Source: Aplysia californica (lineage: Eukaryota; Mollusca; Gastropoda; Aplysiida; Aplysiidae). From it: a stretch of 64,000 nt of DNA. The position numbers were made by a program, and so were the translations under genes. The stretch is from contig NW_004797547.1 in the NCBI RefSeq assembly GCF_000002075.1, positions 49,465 to 113,464 on the forward strand. The letters are read 5' to 3'. Position 1 is the first letter of the stretch. The number at the start of each line of letters is the position of its first letter. The notes beneath the pieces were generated by a model. It was not told where the DNA came from. It did no database searches and worked only from the letters and a program-made list of their open reading frames with translations. Positions 50,401 through 62,400 of the stretch are shown piece after piece.

Positions 50401-53400
50401 TCTATGTCGGATTCTTATCCTTTAGATTGATGAGATTTCCGCACATTTTTGACAAAACGCAATTCATGTACTTTAGTACGCTAAGGAGGGGAAAGACCCG
50501 CTGCCAAACTTTTGTAGACCGCAAGCAAAGTCACGTTACTTAAGGAAAGAACTTTATTGGCATGCAGAAGATGTCGCGGTTTGTCAAAAAAGGTCTATCA
50601 CTTTTGTTACAAAAAGCGTAACTTTCTTCTGTAGATCTTTTAAGAGGAAAAATTGTGCTTTGTGGAAAAAAAGTTGACCCTGGAATGTGTCACACCTTTC
50701 TAGATACGACGGTATTAGTTTTGCCAAACTTAAAAAGTGGCGTTTACAATTTTGTTGTGAAAGTGTTTATTTCTCCTTACTTAATGTCAGGGTCGGGAAA
50801 TCGGGAAAAAGTCGGGAATTTTGAGATGGGTCGGGAGATCGGGAAAAAGTCGGGAATTTTGTGATGGGTGGGTAAGTCGGGAAAGGATATACCGGTAGGG
50901 CCTGTGTAATGTGTAGCTATCTAGACTGTATGGTTGATGAATCCGGAAGAGGAAACGTAATTCAACCGCTGTGGTGGAAGTGTATGTGTGACACCGAGGC
51001 TCGATCGGGAAGAATCAAGATCTGCTTTCGTTAACGCCCAGAAATTTTCCGGTAATAGTCTGATAGATAACGCAACATTTGTAACATGCAGGTTATGAAT
51101 TATGAACGCTGTGTCGCCTTGAAAATAAATCAATATTAAAAATTGCCCTCTGCTGTCGCTTGTGGAAAAAAAAAAGAAAAAGAACTTAAACAACCGTCTT
51201 GACAGGTTCGCCCTCGTGACAGGTCAATGAACCTGTGAGTACTGGCGATCTGAGCGCTGTGAAGTATAGGACTCCTTTATAAGATACACACGTGGAAGGG
51301 GATTGGGGGGGGGGGGGGGCTGAAGGCAACGTTAGAGGACAAAAACTGAACTTGGAAGCAAATTTTTAGCATTTTGATAACTACTTTAGAGCTCTCTGCA
51401 AAGCGCGCGTTGGTGCAGGCCTTGTGTGGAATCAGGATCCGTCATGCCTTGTTATTGAACTAAAGTGTTCGCGTTTCATTGGATGGGGTGATTGTAATTT
51501 ATATTTTTTTTTCCCTTTCTGTTCAAAAGATTGGCAGATTTTCAGTGTCCCCCTTTTTGGGGCAAGCCCGCCCCCCCCCCCCCCCCCCACCCCCCCCACA
51601 CACACACCCCAGTTCTTGCACCTCTCACACTGAATAGGTGTACTTGAGCCATTCTAGTTATTACTAATATTACTCTTCTTTGAGTTGCAGCAATGGTTTT
51701 CGTCTTCACGTTTATTGTATGAATCATGACACCCAGACTGGTTATTGACAGTCGATATTCTAGTTCTAGGTCTTTTCTCAGGCTCAAAACAGGATTCATT
51801 TTTTTATATAGGGCCTATAGTTTGTTATGTAGGCTAATATGGTGAGGGGAAAATATAAATAAGTAAGAACAGACTGAAATACCAAAGTCTCTCAAGATCC
51901 CAGTGCCACACTGACATGTTGTTGACTGGATATAATGTACCTACATGTGTGTGTGTGTGTGTGTGTGTATTCACAAACATATACATTGTACATGTATTAT
52001 ATTAGAGATATAAATGGAGCACACGCTTTCATTGTTATGTAACGTGTTCCTGGAAAATGGATGAGGCCTCTCTCTTGGAAAATTGAGAAGCTGGGTTGGC
52101 AGTCACTCAGTATTATAGTCATCTATTGTTTGAAGACTATACTGCAAAATGTACATTTGCATTCATTTATAGACATTTTGACTTTTTATCATTGATAGAT
52201 GGGCTTTTTGGGGGATCATTCTTGATGCGCAGCGGTCTGATTTTTCCCTTGAATTGGGGTCTTGAAAAATTTTTCCAGGATTTGGTGGGGACCCTGAATT
52301 TAGATTAGATAATATTTTCATCCGTCTTTTGCTTCATTTACAGAAAATTTAACATTATATATATAAATTTGTTAACTATGTTATTATGCTACATTTTATT
52401 TTCAGCACAACTTGTTGCCACAGCCCATTCAAAGTCGGTATACAAATGAAAACGATAAGCTCATTATTGAGGATGAGTTGCAACGGATTTTCTTAGTTGG
52501 GCATTTGGATTGTAAGACTTCAGTGACAGGTGCGTAATTAAAAAATAGGTGAGAATCAAGGTATGATATACTTTTGAGTTATAATTCAAGCTTTTTTTTA
52601 GAGGTGCCTTATTGTGAATGTGAGATGAATTGAGTTGACCTTTGGTTTGTAAATGTGTAAACAGGATGATTGCATCTGGTAAGATATGAAATGAAAAGTA
52701 AAGTAAAAACCTGATATATAAAACAAACTTCACAGATCCAGAGAATTTCTATGTTATAAGCAGATTTCATGTTCACTCGAGTGCTAATAGAAAGAACAAA
52801 AAAGTGGTGGTGAATGTTTCATTGCAGTAACCAGATCTAGAGTTACCAGTAATGAATGTTGCAATGGGCCTACATAGAAGAATTAGTGAGAACCCCCCCC
52901 CCCCCGAGGATTTGAAATCTTTGCATGTTATCAGGAATTTCATGTTAATTTGGCTTCATGATAAACTAAGTACTTGGAAACTGTGTTGTAAGTTTCTCCA
53001 TTCTACACTTTGATTTTATAGTGTTGATGCTAATGGCTTGGGTTTTCTATTTGGCTGCTGTAGCTTTTATTGTTTTGTTGTACCTGTATGTATTTAGATT
53101 CCTTATTTCACATGTATTTTGTTTCAGGAACTGTTGTTGCTGTGTTAGGAAAAGAACCAGAAAATGAACGGGGTAAATTTTACGTTGAAGATTACTGTTT
53201 CCAGGATATGCCTGGTCAGATTCCACGTCCCATATGTGAGGAAGAAAGGTAATGTGAAAGATGTTGGTGATTATAAGATATTATAAAAATGATAAGGTCA
53301 AGGCCCTTTTAGTTTTTCTTTGAAAATCATATATATAAATATATATGCTTATGCTATCCATGCTATTGTATCTTTGCTGTGATGGAAATTTGAGATTAAT

Positions 53401-56400
53401 AATGAATGAAGTTAACTTTTTCATACCGACAGATTCTGCAACTTTAGTGTGTTCACTATCAAAGGCTCATGCTGTTCACAAGTCTAAACTTCCACGGGGT
53501 CAAACCTGTCTGTCCTCAGAGAAATTCGCGCCCGCAACCCGCAAGTTGCGCGCGCAACTTTTGCCTTCAGCGCAACTTTTGCGCAACTTCTGCCATTTTC
53601 GTGATTTCGCGAATTTTAGCCAATTTCCCTCAAAATTTGAGAAAATAATAAAATTTCATTAAAATCGCCGAAATTTTCTTCCAAGACTAAAAATAACGAC
53701 GCCAAGGGGGACAATTCGCTCCTTCACACTACAGGGTGCCCGCCGCCGCCCAGTGACCCGTACCGGGTCAGGTCGGGTCGGGATGATCTAGATCTAGAGT
53801 AAATCAATCGTAAACACGGTCATCTGATTACTTAGCTTGCTTGGTTCCGTAGCACCAGGTAGATACATCTAGATCTAGATTTAGTATAAAAATTTGTGAA
53901 AGATTTTAAATCTTAGGCAGGAGGCTAGATCTAGACATGGATCGATTCATTTGGGGGGGGGGGGGGGGGGGGGGATTTGAACCAATGTAAGATTACACTT
54001 TTGTAAGGTGAACAAATAATCAAGGAAAATATAATTTATGACAACGTAAGTTTTTTTTTTAATAACATAAAAAGAGAGTAACTACACTATTCACTTAATT
54101 AGAGTAAGTTCGAGCGGTAAGCACTGCATTGTGGCGATACAGTGGACTTTGAGCGGCAACCAGGATATATAATATGTCATCTCGCACTTTATACACTGGT
54201 CACTGGTAGATATCTGGGCTACATGACATGTAGATCTAGATCTAGTCTAATTTTGATTACTGTACACCGGAACGGTTAAAGTGGTAAAATGACACAGTAA
54301 GTTTTTCTGGAAAAGTTCCGCTTGTACCGTATTTAATTATTATGTCACATGTGTGTATGCATGTTTTTCATGAATACTATAATTAGTAATTTAAAAGTAA
54401 AGCGCATAGAAGAGTGATTCACTGATGTGCGCAATATAAATGTCATATTATTATTAAAAGCGAAAAACGTAATCATACCGGATTGAGGGGGGGGGGGGGA
54501 ATTTTTAGTGTAAAAAAGTGTAGGATGGGGGGGGGGGGGGGGGCAAAAAGTCCCAAACAAAGTGTAAAATTATTATTTGAACAGCCCCAAAATCACGCTG
54601 ATCACACCTGCCGAACGTAAGCGAGAGTTTGAGGACCTGACGCATGTGTCAGGGGACAAACTGTTTTGTACACCATGCAACCTGATCCATGCAGATTAAA
54701 AAAAAATTTTTTTTTTTGGGGGGGGGGGGGGTAGACATTCACATTTAACTTCTGATTTTGATCTAACAAAACTCATATTGGTTACTTTTGATTGCAATGA
54801 GCATAGCAACAATGTATTCCAATAGTTCTGTGGCATTGTTTCAGCTCTACAGGTCTGGCAACTTTTGCTAATTTTTCTTGCAACTTTTTGCAACTTTTGC
54901 TATTTTCAAATGCAACTTTCTCTGAGGACAGACCTGTATGTTGCCAAAACTGCAAGGGTGAAAGAGAAAAATTAAGCCTGAAACAGGTCTCAACTTAAGG
55001 CAGTTTTTTTTGTTTTGATGTGGGTCGTGAAGGAGAAAAGGTAAATGAAGAGGAAAATGAGTGTCAAAGGGTGAGTCAATAGTACAATGGTCACAGCAGA
55101 TCACACCAGTTTTAGTGATAATAATTGATGACAGACAAAAATGGTTTCCTTGAAAGTTTTCTGGACCTATCACTAAATGGTGCATGCCTTCTTTGTTCCC
55201 ATGTGTAGCCAAACTCATCATCATACCAGACACTTTCCCTTGTTCTCTGTCTTACACCTAACTCACTGCTGCCAGGATCTAGAGTGATTATAATCTATAC
55301 AGCAGTGCCAGTTTGGTAACAGGATCAGGGCTATCTGGGTTCATGAAACCTATGCAGTAAGTGATTACATAAATCAAAGAGAGGTTTGAATCCCACTGGA
55401 GTATGAAATATCTGGCTTTCTCTCAATCAAAGGAATTGCACTTCTGTGCGAAAGTTTCAGCCTTTTCACTTTTCTCGATGATTGGCACTGCAATCGAAAA
55501 CTCTCTTCCGAAGATTGGGTTTTGTTTGTTTTTCAATAGGATTCGAAGCTGCATTTTTTTCATCAGAATCTATGTCATGTGAAGAAATTTAGTGTTTAGT
55601 TAATGGAGTATTTTTGTAAATTGCCAACTGTAACATAATTTGAGCTTGAGAATTTTGACTCCTAAGTAAAGATTTCTTGTTTGTAGTCTGAGACATGGTA
55701 AAACAGGATGCTGATTGTTATGTCAAAAGCTTGTTTGCTTCATAGACAATTTATCCAACAAAAAGCTGATCAGTGAATTGATAATGATGACCCAGGGAGA
55801 ATGGCAGTAGCGAAGTCGATGAGAGCCTTTGTCCTTTGCTTTTCAATAATAAATAGCTGTTATGATGTTAGTGTGCTTCTATTTGACTGAATTAAGCAAG
55901 TTTTAAAAAAATGAATAATTGATTAATCTTCTGCTTATTGAATAATGGCACAGGTATGTACTCTTTGCAAGTGGATTTGAGCTGGGTGGCCGTGAGGAAC
56001 GCACCTTCCAGATGCAGCTGTTAGCAGACTTAGTGAGTGGTCAGCTTGGAGACCCTGAACAGCTGAAAGCTTCAGCTTCTATTTGCCACGTGGTCATAGC
56101 TGGAAACTCACTTAGTGAGTCTACACAGGATAAGGACTCACTCAGCAAGGTATAGAATTTTGAATAAGATGAAAGGGGAGGGGGCAACACTTTTGGCTTT
56201 GATACATTCACGATATTTTGGTGATTACAAGTCTTGATCTTTAAATTTCACAGTGTCTAAATGTGTGGAATATTCAGGGTCCCCACCGGGTCGGGAAATC
56301 GGGAAAAAGTCGGGAATTTTGAGATGGGTCGGTAAGTCGGGAAAGGATAGGGCCTGTGTAATGTGTAGCTGTCTAGACTGTATGGTTGATGAATCCTAAA

Positions 56401-59400
56401 GAGGAAACGTAATTGAACCGCTGTGATGGAAGTGTGTGTGACACCGAGGCTCGATCGGAAAGAATCAAGATCTGCTTTCGTTACCGTCTAGAAATTTTTC
56501 GGTAATAGTCTGATAGATAACGCAACATTTGTAACATGCAGGTTGTGCATTATGAACGCTGTGTCGCCTTGAAAATAAATCAATATTAAAAATTGCCCTC
56601 TGCTGTCGCTTGTAGAAAAAAAAAAAAGAAAAAGAAGTTATACATGGGTCTTGACAGGTTCGCCCTCGTGACCGGTCAATGAACCTGTGAGTACTGGCGG
56701 TCTGAGCGCTGTGAAGTATAGGACTGCTTTATAAGATACCGTGCACTCGTGGAAGGGGATTGGGGGGGGGGGGGGAGCTGAAGGCAACGGTCAGAGGGCA
56801 AAAGATGGAACTTGTAAGCAAATATTTAGCATTTTTGTTTTTACTTTGAGACTTTTTAAAACAGGCGGGTGGGTGCGGCCTCAAAGGGGAATCGGGTTCC
56901 TCCACCCCTTTTTTTACAAAAAAAGGGTTGGGGTTTCTTGGGGGGGGGTGATTGTAATTTATATCTATATTTTATTAGCTTTCTGTTCAAGATTGGTTCC
57001 AAGAATGGCGGTTTTTCAGGGTCCCTCTTTTTGGCCCCCCCCCCCCCCCCCCCCCCCCCCAAGTTCTTACACCTCTCACACTGAATAGGTGTACTTGAGC
57101 CATTCTAGTTATTACTCTACTTTGAGTTGCAGCAATTGTTTTCGTCTTCACGTTTATTATATGAATCAGGACACCCAGACTGGTCATTGACAGTCAATAT
57201 TCTAGTTCTAGGTCTTTTCTCAGGCTCAAAACAGGATTCATTTTTTTTAATATAGGGCCTATAGTTTGTTATGTAGGCTAATATGATGAGGGGAAAATAT
57301 AAATAAGTAAGAACAGACTGAAATACCAAAGTCTCTCAAGATCCCAGTGCCACACTGACATGTTGTTGACTGGATATAATGTACCTACATGTGTGTGTGT
57401 GTGTGTGTATTCACAAACATGTATACATGTATTATATTAGATATAAATGGAGCACACTCTTTCATTGTTATGTAACGTGTTCCTGGAAAATGGATGAGGC
57501 CCCTCCCTTGGAAAATTGAGAAGCTGGGTTGGCAGTCACCCAGTTTTATAGTCATCTATTGTTTGAAGACTATACTACAAAATGTACATTTGCATTCATT
57601 TATAGACATTTTGACTTTTTATCTTTAATAGATTGGCTTTTTTGGGGATCATTCTTGACGCGCAGCGGCCTGATTTTTCCCTCGAATTGGGGTCTTGACA
57701 AAATTTGGGGGTCTTGAAAATTTTTTCCAGGATTTGGTGGGGACCCTGAATATTACCATGCATGCTTTGAGCATATATATATTTGTGCGTTTCTTGAATA
57801 GGCAAGTAATATTAACAAACAGTTGTCTGCTCTTAGCCCGACTATGGTGTACTTTATGTTGCATCTTATTCAGAGAAGTTTCTCAGCCTTAAATCAGTAA
57901 GTGTTTTGTATAGGTGCATTTAAAAAAAAAAAAAAAAATTTATGGGGGTGGGAGTTCAATTTGAAATTGTCTCATTAAAATCTGATGAAGCACATGCATA
58001 ATAGAAAAGACTTTATATAGGTCCTTTTAGGGGTTTAGTTTGTTTTTGGATGACAGGTACAGCAGATGCCTAAAGATAATCACAAACAGTTGCATATACA
58101 TTGCTGAGCCATGCTGAGTCCTTGTTTGAAGTAAAGTTTATTGTATCTTTCTGAAGGATGCTTTTCCACTGAATCAGCTGATCCTGACTGGGGTTCCTTC
58201 TGTAAAATGCTCCTTTGTGTTTCTATAGTATGTCTGCTTTTTGGGGGATTTTGTGTGTGTGTGTGTGTGTGTTATGATTGAGCAAGTGATGATGGCTACT
58301 TTTGGCAATTTAAAAAATCATGGAGAATGTGGCTTTTTTATGTCCTCTGTTCCAGGCAAAATACTTGTCCAAGAAGACTTCAGCAGGCAGTGTAGATGCT
58401 GTAAAAGCACTGGACAACTTCCTAATGCAATTTGTGGTATGTTTGAGTTTCATGTCTCACCTCTAATATCCATGAAACCTTCAATCTGTTCGATACAACT
58501 ATAGGAATCTGCTGCTGTGGTTGGGATTGAAGGGGTTAGGGGCGTGTCGATCTCACTTGCGTGGGCTATTCACAAAATCAGCTGCTTTCTGGACTTTGTC
58601 CTGATAAAAATCCTACTCTAAAATTATAGATGCAGAGTGTACTTTTTTGTGCAAAAGATATTTGTCTAGCTGTAGTAGTTGTAATGTGTTAATTTGATTA
58701 TGAGAAAGGAGAAAAGTTCTTATTTAGATAATAGGGGTAGCAATTTATGACCCAAAAATGGGTCACCATTTTAAAAAGTGTGAACAGGCACTTCAAGTTC
58801 ATTGTATGCACTGGCTTTGATGTATTTTATCATTTGCCTTTCATCCATGTGTTCTCTCTCTTCAGACCAGTGTAGACGTTTCTGTTGTGCCTGGAAGTTT
58901 TGATCCATCAAACTACACATTGCCTCAACAACCATTTCACCGCTGCATGTTACCAGAGTCTTCGAAGTTCAAAACCCTTCATTGTCAGCCCAACCCTTGC
59001 GACATTGCCATTGAAGGCACAAGGTAGTTTAATTTTGGCCGTGCGGCCAGTACTACTCGCCCGATGTCGGGTGACTAGCGCCAAGGCTACTCGCCCGATG
59101 TCGGGTGGCTAGCGTCAGGCTAGTGCTGGGCTACTCGCCCGATGTCGGAGAGGGGGGGGGGGGGGGTTGTTTTTAGAATGATTGATTCCTGTCGTTTTCT
59201 CTCTGCGTCGGTTCACAAGCTGACCCGGTGCAATACAGTCATTATTGTACACATTATGGCCAGACCTATCTTCATACATGACATGTATTATAATAATGTC
59301 AATTTGGTCAGATAATTGCTGTCAGAGTCAAACTTTCACCTAAGAAATGTAACCAGTAACAATCTGACTAGACTATTAGATCTGTAGAGATCTATGAGCC

Positions 59401-62400
59401 TTTCCTAAAAGTTTGTCTTTCTCATTGTGAGGTACTGTTCTCTTTGTAGATGTATTCAGGGAGAAAGAGAATGGAAATCCAAATATATTTGGTGTCAATA
59501 GATCCAGTGAATGCCACTGAGAAACTGGGAGAAGAGTTAGGTAGATGGGGAAAGTCGTTTTTAAAGAATAATATGAAAAAAAGGCCACATGTGTGACATG
59601 GCATGTAATAACTTAAGTTAAATAACACGAACCCCCACCAAACCTTATTTAGGCCACACATAATAGTCAAAATAACCAAACTTGTGTAGTTCTTGTGTAA
59701 ATAGAATCAATAATGTAAGGTCCTTTTCCGTATATTGATCTCATAATCTGCAGTTAAAAACCTGTGCTGCGTGTACATTTCTGACTGAATCTATTAATAA
59801 ATGTGTATTTTTTTCTTTTATTTTGACACATGGACTTTCCTCTACTTGATGCCACTCATACTCGTGGATGCATGCAATAACTTGAGGTAGAATAGAGAAT
59901 AGAATAATGAGCTTGGCTTCAATCTTCAAACCGTTGTAGTTATAATATACTCTAACTTACGGCTTGGTCCACTTCGCCCAATGAATGTGTATCAAAAAGT
60001 TTGGCATCAATTTCATAGTTCTAGTTCACCCCTACTGAATGTAGGAGGCCGTTTAAAATAAGTTTTGTTTATTTCTCTTTAAAAAAAGAAAAACGGAGGG
60101 CGGTTTTTTTGGGGTTTTTTTCATTTTGTAGTAAGGGGGGAATCAACTTCGTTGAATGTGGATTCTTCACCCGTATTGTACGAAAAGGAGTGCTTAAACA
60201 ATATATGAATATTAGGGTTGGGTCAGGCTTGCAAAATTAGCGTCCGCGAGTAACGAACTACTCGTTGGCACTACCCGCAAACTGTCTTAAGGTTCGCAAT
60301 TCGCTCTCATGGCCGTCCGTTACCCGTTCGCTCTGACTGAGTCCCTGAGTAACGAACCCGTCCGTCCGCTCGCCCCAACTCTAATAAATATAAAACATAG
60401 GAGGCCTACAAGTATTCACGCCTTCACACTTCACACGCCAAATGTCAGAGTTGTACGGTCCTAAAGTAAATTTGCCACGCCATACCGACAGCAAACTGAC
60501 TGCCAGAGGTACACACTGCACACGACACACAACACTCAACTTGACCATCTTTCTCCAAAGAGAGAGAGAGAGAGACAGTGACAGAGAGAGAGAGAGACCT
60601 GAATAGATTATAAATGGTTCACGTAGAAAGTAGCAAAATTTTGAAATTGTTTAACTCAGGTCTCTAAAACTTTGGAAAGTCTTTCCCACATATAATTCAG
60701 CTGCCATGTTGACCGATCCGAATCTTGACTTGGAGGACAAGGAGTGACCGAGTGAGTGACTGAATCTTGCGCGATTGATCACGCGAATTTTAAAGGAGCA
60801 TGCGCAGAAATCCCCAAAGGCCAGAAGCCGCAGGCCAAGCGGGGCTAATCGACCGAATACGTTCGCGCGAAACATGGGTGCACTAGAAGTATTCTAAAAT
60901 GTGAAGAATACTACCCCGGAGGTACAAAATGACCCCGGGGCGTACGGATAGGGTTAAGCTGAGGTAGAGAGTGGACCACAGAACACCAAAAGATTGGGCG
61001 AGTAGCCTGGCGCAAGTCACCCGACATCGGGCGAGTAGCCTGACGCTAGCCTCCCGACATTGGGCGAGTAGCCACTCTGTTTAATTTTTCTATGAGAAGA
61101 CAAAATATCTGTTTTATGGGCTGAAAGATTTTTTTTTCGCTTTGAAAAATCTTTACATTTTGTTTCAAGGTATTCACTCTCAAGTGGCTGTAAAGCTAAT
61201 GATCGAGATGCTGCCTTGGGAACTGTTTGAAAAAGAATGAATAAGGTGATAAAGAATGCGGTTTTTGTGTTGATATTTTCTTTTTAGGGAATGAGAGAGA
61301 TGACTTTTTTATGAACGCCTAGTTTATAATGTCTGATACAGCATTCGTTTTGGTCCTGTAGATAAGCACTGCATGCCTTGTTCTATTGTTCTTTATATAA
61401 CCCACTTTCATTTCCTGGAGAGGATTCAAACACCCTGCATGAAGAACCTGTGTCATATTGCAATCATGCTAGGAAACACTTGGTGAGTAGACAGCACAGT
61501 AACTATCATGAGATAAAAGCACTCTTTCTGTACATCAGACCATAACTTGCCATAAGTTGTTAAAAATAACCCTTCTGGAACATTAGTTACAATCAGTAAC
61601 ACATATTCAAATAATCATTCTAAAAATAGTAGATGCTCAATTTAGGGGCCCAGTCGTACAACTCACCCTGATGTTTTGCCCCAAATTTCAAGCATTCCGA
61701 TTTCCCGATTTCAGTCGCGTCAAACCCTATTTTATTTGTTCCACCTGTTGCGCCAGATTTATCTAAAAACTTACTCTTGTCTTCTTTTCTGTCGCGAGAA
61801 GCATCTGATGAATTTTTTATCAGCAGGAACTCAGAGCACTAGTTTCCTAAATATTGGCAGGTTTTTAAAAAAAATATGATGATAAAACACTCACATGCGC
61901 ATGCCTGCACATATAGACTTACACACACACACCACACGCACACAGAGGGCATATACAGTGGAACCTGCCCTGACGGCCACCTCTATAAGACTGCCTCCTG
62001 TAAAAACGGCCACTTTCCATTCCCCCCCTTGCGTTTTTTCTATATAATTTAACTGTGTAAAACGGGCACCTGTCCAATGCGGCCGTGGCCACCATATTTT
62101 AACACACAACCCCTATCACACCAAGCAATAACACCTGTCTTAGACAGCCACCATAGTGACTCCATTACGTTTTGTCATATATTGTGCATTGACCCCTGGC
62201 GATATGGCGAGCCGTCATAATCTAATCACCTGTCGTTGTTGTTAGGTAGTCCCTCCAACCGATCATGTTGCGTAGACCCCTCCCACTTTTGACCAATAGG
62301 TACCAATTTCCAGCTGCTGGTGAGGGAAGCGTGTGATCCCTCATAACCCATAAGCCCCGCCCAGAACTCATATGCAAATCGTAAGTGAGATGAGCGGTCA

